Below, in pieces: positions 59,979-64,000 of a DNA stretch of 64,000 nucleotides (position 1 is its first letter; the number at the start of each line of letters is the position of its first letter). The stretch comes from Aeromonas sobria (GTDB lineage: Bacteria; Pseudomonadota; Gammaproteobacteria; Enterobacterales; Aeromonadaceae). The stretch is taken from positions 32,286-96,285 of the forward strand of contig NZ_CDBW01000042.1 in assembly GCF_000820145.1 (NCBI RefSeq), in the 5' to 3' direction. A model generated the notes under the pieces. It had not been told where the DNA came from. It saw nothing but the letters and a program-made list of their open reading frames with translations, and did no database searches. Both the position numbers and the translations under genes were made by a program.

Positions 59979-60109
59979 TGTTTATTCCAGCTGGATAAAA
60001 ATAACGTCCACTTAATCAGTGAATGGCAGAAGAGCTCCACCGTGTCAGGAAAGTTTGCTATCGAGATAGTGGGTTATTAGGGTTTTTTTTGGCCGATTTA
60101 TTCGCGATT

Positions 60110-60141
60110 GTCCGAATACGCTTCGCTATTCGAACCTACGA
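60110..60141. repeat. REP-like hairpin 2
   Basis: Minus-strand reading: GTAGG, then TCGAATA, GCGAAGCG loop, TATTCGG. Same layout as the copy at 59508, with the stem changed from ATTA/TAAT to AATA/TATT so pairing is kept. Lies directly after the stop of the gene at 60143. Confidence 0.75.
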
Positions 60142-60142
60142 G

Positions 60143-60637
60143 CTAGCCTTCTTCTTTAATACAAGCACCATTAGTTGCTAATAATATTTTATCAATCAGA
60201 TTTTCAATATTTCCATTATAACCTGATGATGCAATTGTTATCTCTCTGTGATTGTCTATCGCTACCAAGCATTCAACATATGCCTTCCCGGTATGTATTC
60301 TTATTGCGCGTAATCTGATAGGGGCTGTTGCTGCACATAGCTCTTGATTTACATTTTTCCCTATCTTTTTTAGAAGACGTTCATTTTTATTCCAGACGAC
60401 CTTGTATTTACTTCTCGGAATTGAGTAGACAAATATTGTGGAGAACATAGCCATCACCAGAAAAGTAAGCACTAGTATCAACCAACCCCAGATGCCAAAA
60501 ATTGGTTTCGAAGAGGTTAGTGCGCCAGCAATCAGTAGCAATGAAAATATTGTACAAGCAGTGCTGACTACTGCGCCAAGCCAGCTTATTACGGTTGAGT
60601 TACTTTCATACAATATGGTTTCTTGTGGTGGTATCAT
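60143..60637 (-). CDS. Unknown membrane protein
   Basis: A 164-aa protein with two membrane helices near the N-terminus (LGAVVSTACTIFSLLLIAGAL and WGWLILVLTFLVMAMFSTIFV) and a soluble C-terminal half (KYKVVWNKNERLLKKIGKN, REITIASSGYNGNIENLIDKIL). AT-rich codon use differs from flanking housekeeping genes. It has the same size, strand, layout and 3' REP-like hairpin as the gene at 59514, so both may be related accessory genes. GGAAAC precedes the ATG. No family recognised. Confidence 0.55.
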   Translation of the reverse strand: MIPPQETILYESNSTVISWLGAVVSTACTIFSLLLIAGALTSSKPIFGIWGWLILVLTFLVMAMFSTIFVYSIPRSKYKVVWNKNERLLKKIGKNVNQELCAATAPIRLRAIRIHTGKAYVECLVAIDNHREITIASSGYNGNIENLIDKILLATNGACIKEEG

Positions 60638-60794
60638 ATTTTTTGTTTCCGATCTTCTTTATGGAAAATTATATATCAATGATTAGATGGACTGCGATAC
60701 TAATTAGAGCATCGAGTCTTTCATATAACTCCAAATCAACTTTATAATTGTATTGGAAAGTTTAACTCAAATGTTGTCAGTCTATCTCAGGTGT

Positions 60795-60825
60795 TTGACG
60801 GTGTTTACTTTACCGCCTCTATAAT
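60795..60825 (+). promoter_or_regulatory. Promoter-like sequence
   Basis: TTGACG (60795-60800) and a perfect TATAAT (60820-60825) with a 19-bp spacer. Drives the candidate small RNA at about 60832. Confidence 0.5.
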
Positions 60826-60831
60826 GATTGT

Positions 60832-60902
60832 TGTTGCTACAGTAAATATATAGGTGAAAATCATGGCTCTCAATTATTGAGCAAGCTGTAGCTATTTTTT
60901 GT
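60832..60902 (+). ncRNA. Candidate ~70-nt small RNA
   Basis: A transcript from the promoter-like TATAAT would carry GCTACAG (60836-60842) and CTGTAGC (60886-60892), which pair and are followed at once by TATTTTTTG, a terminator pattern. Inside is a second hairpin CTCAAT/ATTGAG (about 60869-60881) and a 5-codon frame (MALNY) after AGGTG. Could be a regulatory RNA or a leader fragment. No known family recognised. Confidence 0.4.
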
Positions 60903-60941
60903 CATAGCAGAAAGTTAAATAACAGGGATTCAATATTCTTG

Positions 60942-61369
60942 CTAAAACTGAATCTCTACCGAATCCGCACTGCGCTTTGCCTCACCGTGATAAACCGCTT
61001 CGATATTATTGCCATCCGGGTCGAGGACAAAGGCGGCGTAATAGCCGGGGTGATAATTGCGTTCGCCGGGGCGCCGTTATCTTGGCCACCATGGGCCAGC
61101 GCGGTTTGATAAAAGCGATCCACCATGGCGTTGTCTTGCGCCTGAAAGGCGAGATGATGGCGGCCGGTCAGTACCCCCAGCGCGGCGGGGCTATCGACAA
61201 CGGTGACAAACAGTTCGTCCGCCCAGAAGTAGCCATCACCTGTGCCTCCCAGCGGAATATCGAGGGCGGCCAGGGTCGCGGTGTAAAAGCGCTGGCTGGC
61301 GGTCAAATCTTTGACCACCAGCTGGATATGGTCGATCAGCCGACCCCGATGCAGGGTTTGTGTTTCCAT
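60942..61369 (-). pseudogene. VOC family protein gene with a 1-bp frameshift
   Basis: From ATG 61369 (AAGGTGG upstream) the frame encodes a glyoxalase/dioxygenase-like protein: RLIDHIQLVVKDLTASQRFY, GYFWADELFVTVVDSP, GRHHLAFQAQD, VDRFYQTALAHGGQDNGAP. At 61065-61067 one C is missing (plus strand), and the proper ending (GERNYHPGYYAAFVLDPDGN, then NIEAVYHGEAKRS) continues in the next frame to a TAG at 60942-60944. The unshifted frame instead runs to 60956 with nonsense residues. A real recent mutation or a sequencing error in a C/G run. Confidence 0.85.
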
Positions 61370-61797
61370 ACACCACCTTGATTTGAATGGTTTGAGTAGG
61401 TCATTGGCTTGTCGGTTGCCTGGCTTTGACAAAAAGGGGTCGGGCAAGATGTGGCATGGCTACCGCCCCTGAATTTCAGCCTCCAGTCTGCTGCTTTTTA
61501 CCAACGGGTAATGGCTGGCATGGCTCATGGGAGACTCCGACGAGGCGTGTGTTGCCAATCGGGTATATTAGCGGCGGGCGGGCTAAGGGAAAGGGGGAGA
61601 TGGCGGATTCCTGAGCAAGATCAATAAATTAATTAGTAAGGCCGTTTGATCGCCAGTTGGCGGGATGGGGCGAGCCTTGCGCGGGAAGGTGAAGGGCTGG
61701 CAGGGAGTGGTGTAGAGGGCGCGGTTTGCTGTTGCTCGCCGCTGGTTGGCTTTCAGATTTCAAAGAAGCGGAGCGGCAGTGCCGCCCCATATCAGAG
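61370..61797. other. 428-bp region without a supported gene
   Basis: Holds dispersed repeat copy B (61519-61644). I see no coding sequence or strong terminator. Confidence 0.6.
61519..61644 (+). repeat. Dispersed repeat copy B (diverged)
   Basis: Counterpart of 2-128: ATGGCTCATGGGAGACTCC, GTTGCCAATCGGGTATATTA, CTGAGCAAGATCAATAAATT. Similarity is uneven and estimated by eye at about two thirds of positions. Confidence 0.45.
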
Positions 61798-62394
61798 TCA
61801 GCCTTTGGTCGGATTTTCCATGCAAGTGAGGGTTGGCTGGTCGTAACGCTCCAGCGTGGCTTCGTCCCCTTTGGTGAAGAAGGTGAGGTTTTGCCCTTCA
61901 TAACGGGCGCCGCTGGCGCTGGGGGCTTCATAGGCGAGCACTTGTTGCTGCTTGTCGCCCTCGCTCAGGTTGATCACCGCGACCGGTAGCTTGGCATCGT
62001 TATAGAAGTAGGTGGAGAGGGTGACCGCCTTGCCACACTGGTAGTTGACCGGGGTCGGCACCATCAGCTGGCCGCCGCTGATCTGCAGCTCGGTGATCCG
62101 CAGCAGGTAGTTATCCTCCACGCACTGGCGCAGATCCTGCCCCTTCCAGCAGTCGTTGCGCCCCTTGATCCAGCCACGCTGCATGGCGCGCTCGGTCTTG
62201 AGCTGTTCGGGTGAGAGCGCGGCAATCGCTTTGGGGTAGAGGGCCGCCAGTTCGTTATCAAGGGCTGCCAGTCCGGCATCCTTGCAGATCAGGGTTTCGA
62301 CCGCTCCGGCTGCTTTGCCGCAGTCAAAGGAGGGGGTCGCAGCGCTGGCCAGCAGAGGGGCAAACAGCAGGGTGGCAAGCAAGGTCTTGTTCAT
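61798..62394 (-). CDS. Secreted lysozyme-inhibitor fusion: LprI domain plus MliC domain
   Basis: A 198-aa secreted protein. Signal peptide (NKTLLATLLFAPLLASAA), LprI-type N-terminal domain (SFDCGKAAGAVETLICKDAGLAALDNELAALY, about residues 22-110), then an MliC-type C-type lysozyme inhibitor domain (YQCGKAVTLSTYFYNDAKLPVAV, GARYEGQNLTFFTKGDEATLERY, about 118-198). Cysteine pairs suggest disulfides in both. Likely protects peptidoglycan from host lysozyme; the mature N-terminus has no lipobox. ATG 62394 is chosen at the signal peptide; the frame is open to 62505. Confidence 0.88.
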   Translation of the reverse strand: MNKTLLATLLFAPLLASAATPSFDCGKAAGAVETLICKDAGLAALDNELAALYPKAIAALSPEQLKTERAMQRGWIKGRNDCWKGQDLRQCVEDNYLLRITELQISGGQLMVPTPVNYQCGKAVTLSTYFYNDAKLPVAVINLSEGDKQQQVLAYEAPSASGARYEGQNLTFFTKGDEATLERYDQPTLTCMENPTKG

Positions 62395-62679
62395 CGATAG
62401 ATTCCAGCAATGAAGAGGGCGTATCGGCCTACTACAGCACACTCTAAGGGGCAATGCAGCTGTGGGGGCGAGCGCTTTTTGCAGGGGGAGGGGCGGTTGT
62501 GGCATAGCTTACTCGGGCGCGGAGGCGTTTGTTGTTGGCTGAGACAATAACGGGTTAACAACAGCACGGAGGCGTCGCTATTTTGAACGAACGCCCCAGT
62601 GGGTGGCATTGCGCTTTCGCTCCGCCTCAAGTGACGTGCTAGATTGCCGACTTTTGTTTATAACAAGCAGGCTAAAAAT
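62395..62679. other. Divergent intergenic region
   Basis: Separates the lysozyme-inhibitor gene and the PEGA-like lipoprotein gene. No strong promoter, repeat or operator recognised. Confidence 0.5.
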
Positions 62680-63060
62680 ATGTTCAGGTTTTTGATGGGA
62701 GCCTTGTTGGCTATCACGCTGTCCGGTTGCGCCGCCATGTTCAATGGCACCAGCCAACAGGTTTCTATCCGCAGTCAGGATCCGGATGCGGAGATTTACG
62801 TCAACGATATGCTGCTGGGCCATGGCAATGTGATCACCTCGTTCAAGAAGAAAGAGAACTACATCATCACGGTCAGGCGTGCCGACTGCTACTCGGTGAG
62901 CATCCCGGTCTCCAAGTCGTTTGATGCGACCACCCTGCTCGGGATCTTTATCGATTTCGGCGTTGTCTCCATTCTGGTGGTCGATGGTGTCGGCACCGGT
63001 GCCTGGCAGAAGTTTGATCAGAGCGCCTATATCGTGGATCCACTCTGCAAGAAAGCCTGA
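62680..63060 (+). CDS. PEGA-like lipoprotein
   Basis: A 126-aa lipoprotein: signal peptide with lipobox LSGC (residues about 14-17), then a short PEGA-type beta domain (QQVSIRSQDPDAEIYVNDMLL) and a C-terminal region with a hydrophobic glycine-rich stretch (LLGIFIDFGVVSILVVDGVGT). Two cysteines remain in the mature part. Function unknown; PEGA domains are often surface-associated. ATG 62680 chosen at the signal peptide rather than at 62644. Confidence 0.75.
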   Translation: MFRFLMGALLAITLSGCAAMFNGTSQQVSIRSQDPDAEIYVNDMLLGHGNVITSFKKKENYIITVRRADCYSVSIPVSKSFDATTLLGIFIDFGVVSILVVDGVGTGAWQKFDQSAYIVDPLCKKA

Positions 63061-63116
63061 TAAGACCTGATGGGGGCATCGGGTGATGCATCCAGCTAAC
63101 GGTTTTTGCTGATGTG

Positions 63117-63152
63117 AAAAACCCGACCTTCCTGCCGGAATGTCGGGTTTTT
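63117..63152 (+). terminator. Terminator after the PEGA-like gene
   Basis: AAAACCCGAC, imperfect inner pairing CTTCC/GGAAT, GTCGGGTTTT. About 55 bp past the stop. Confidence 0.85.
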
Positions 63153-63187
63153 TGTGCAGGTAACGCGGGGCCGAGGGGCGGGTTATC

Positions 63188-63218
63188 CAGTTGCTTGGTT
63201 AGGCGCAGTTGCTTGGTT
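63188..63218. repeat. Short direct repeat
   Basis: CAGTTGCTTGGTT occurs twice at an 18-bp spacing (63188-63200 and 63206-63218), just past the stop of the DUF2061 gene. Confidence 0.7.
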
Positions 63219-63230
63219 TTCCGTAGCAGC

Positions 63231-63593
63231 TTAGGCCAGCGCCAGTTGCTGGCGGCTACGCCACAGCCGCTCGTAGAAGAAGAACACCACGGTATTGATG
63301 GCTGGTTCGATCGCCGCCATCACGCCACCGGTGAGCAGCTCGCCGCTCAGCAGGAAGGCAACCCCGAAGGCGATGCTGAAGTGCACCAGTGCGAAGCTGC
63401 TGGTCTTGGCCTGCAGGCTGTGGTTTGGCTTGAACTTGTGCCAGCCAAGGTCATGAAAGTAGAAGGCGACCGTGTTGACGGCGGGCTCGATCAGGGCGAT
63501 CAGGCTAGCGGTCAGCAGCTCACCGGTCAGCAGGTAGGCCACGGTAAAGGCGACACCGAAGTGCAGGATGGCAAAGCTGATGGTCTTTTTCAT
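63231..63593 (-). CDS. DUF2061 membrane protein with internal duplication
   Basis: A 120-aa membrane protein made of two DUF2061 repeats: FAILHFGVAFTVAYLLTGEL plus EPAVNTVAFYFHDLGW, and FALVHFSIAFGVAFLLSGEL plus EPAINTVVFFFYERLW. Each holds two membrane segments. DUF2061 proteins normally carry one unit of about 55-65 aa, so this is a tandem fusion. Function unknown. A good Fur-box candidate lies about 50 bp before the start. Confidence 0.88.
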   Translation of the reverse strand: MKKTISFAILHFGVAFTVAYLLTGELLTASLIALIEPAVNTVAFYFHDLGWHKFKPNHSLQAKTSSFALVHFSIAFGVAFLLSGELLTGGVMAAIEPAINTVVFFFYERLWRSRQQLALA

Positions 63594-63643
63594 GATGGCG
63601 GCTCCCTCTGTTGATGCTGAGAGTATCCGCCGAAATGAGATTA

Positions 63644-63662
63644 AATGAAAACTATTCTCATC
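63644..63662 (-). promoter_or_regulatory. Fur box candidate
   Basis: AATGAAAACTATTCTCATC matches 14 of 18 fixed positions of the inverted-repeat Fur consensus AATGATAAT-N-ATTATCATT. It lies upstream of the DUF2061 gene. Confidence 0.6.
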
Positions 63663-63765
63663 TATTGCCCGGATAGGGAAAACCTATCAAAGGAAAAGTG
63701 CCTCCGCACTGTCGTGAGGCAGGCTCGCGGTGTGCCAGCATTTCGGGCTGGCCGGATAAAAACAG

Positions 63766-63793
63766 GAAGCCCCGTGACGGGGCTTCGCTTTTC
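63766..63793 (+). terminator. Plus-oriented intrinsic terminator
   Basis: GAAGCCCC, GTGAC loop, GGGGCTTC, then GCTTTTC. No clear plus-strand gene precedes it; the 61-codon frame at 63645 is unconvincing. Confidence 0.65.
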
Positions 63794-63868
63794 TGTCTAC
63801 CGGGGCACAGGGTCGCTATTACTACTCTGAGACCTTGTTGAGCCACTCGACCCTGTACAGAAGACCTT

Positions 63869-63926
63869 GGACACCCATCTTTTGGGTTTGGGCTATGCTA
63901 CGCCTTGCTCCAAAAGGTGGGTGTCC
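63869..63926. repeat. 17-bp inverted repeat near a truncated ORF
   Basis: GGACACCCATCTTTTGG and CCAAAAGGTGGGTGTCC pair with one mismatch around a 24-nt loop. It sits just past the stop of the minus-strand reading frame at the window edge. It looks like a mobile-element end or a REP-type hairpin. Confidence 0.6.
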
Positions 63927-63939
63927 CAGATTTGCTTTG

Positions 63940-64000
63940 TTATGTGAATTTTACTCCCGCAAGCTGCTTTACATGCTTAGAGGCGTTGTTTCCTAAATCG
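63940..64000 (-). CDS. Partial C-terminus of a possible gene at the window edge
   Basis: A minus-strand frame is open from 64000 down to TAA at 63940-63942 and gives 19 residues ending KHVKQLAGVKFT. Too short to identify. The adjacent 17-bp inverted repeat suggests a transposase, but this is only inference. Confidence 0.25.
   Translation of the reverse strand, partial: DLGNNASKHVKQLAGVKFT

Larger units (their letters stand above)
60638..60941. other. 304-bp AT-rich intergenic region
   Basis: Contains a plus-strand promoter-like pair and a candidate small RNA (below). Otherwise no coding frame of note. Confidence 0.6.
63594..64000. other. 407-bp terminal region
   Basis: Carries a Fur-box candidate, a plus-oriented terminator, a 17-bp inverted repeat, and the last 19 codons of a possible minus-strand gene running off the window edge (stop at 63940-63942, ending KQLAGVKFT). 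Confidence 0.55.

Noticed and set aside
1..64000. CRISPR arrays, tRNA or rRNA genes, prophage modules, complete insertion sequences
   Set aside because: Looked for on both strands. No regular spacer-repeat pattern, no cloverleaf, no integrase, capsid or complete transposase reading frame was seen.

Overview
The window looks like a chromosomal segment of an Aeromonas species (A. hydrophila/veronii-like). This is inferred from gene content, gene order and GC-rich coding sequence; no search was run. Several blocks match E. coli order (dksA-gluQ, pcnB-folK-panB-panC, barA<>rlmD-relA-mazG-pyrG-eno, hpt-yadG-yadH, ubiX-mpl, hcp-hcr). Others are more Vibrio-like: a zrg-type zinc operon and a LuxR/HapR/LitR-type regulator next to hpt. 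I saw no rRNA, tRNA, CRISPR array, prophage or complete insertion sequence.

Layout. 0-3 kb: PAS-containing chemotaxis transducer and a TIGR03899-like protein, both minus. 3.1-7.2 kb: six-gene minus operon (ytfJ-like, small His/Cys protein, His-rich zrgA-like protein, ABC ATPase, FtsX-type permease, DUF3299 protein) behind a good Zur-box candidate. 7.4-13.5 kb: two secreted unknowns, ppa, an HD-GYP response regulator, a LysR regulator divergent from an mdtJI-like SMR pair, and a yaeR-like VOC protein. 13.5-27.5 kb: housekeeping genes mrcB, hrpB, thpR, sfsA, dksA, gluQ, pcnB, folK, panB, panC, an ABM monooxygenase and a tcyP-like cystine carrier. 27.6-35.1 kb: rhodanese lipoprotein and MauE-like protein, then a minus cluster of yjiM/yjiL/DUF3343 genes, a ribose-type sugar ABC transporter and a GH4 glycosidase. 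This cluster has a possible CRP-activated promoter and a terminator-like leader hairpin. 35.6-46.3 kb: yadGH, hpt, litR-like regulator, ubiX, mpl, lpxT, galE, hcr, hcp (with an exact FNR box) and dps. 46.4-58.8 kb: amiD, yehS, barA, rlmD, relA, mazG, pyrG, eno. 58.9-64 kb: an accessory-looking, partly AT-rich end with a GNAT enzyme, two unknown membrane proteins each followed by a REP-like hairpin, a frameshifted VOC gene, an LprI-MliC lysozyme-inhibitor fusion, a PEGA-like lipoprotein and a DUF2061 duplication protein under a Fur-box candidate.

Most unusual points. (1) barA, panC and mazG are each preceded by a short reading frame that copies the start of the gene's own product. For barA and panC these frames are both 26 codons, differ from the gene mostly at synonymous positions, and end on the gene's start codon. 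(2) pcnB appears to start at an AUU codon, as in E. coli, behind three 89-bp tandem repeats that share flanks but have alternating cores. (3) The GH4/sugar ABC/2-hydroxyacyl-CoA dehydratase cluster is an uncommon pairing. (4) There is a candidate ~70-nt small RNA at 60.83-60.90 kb.
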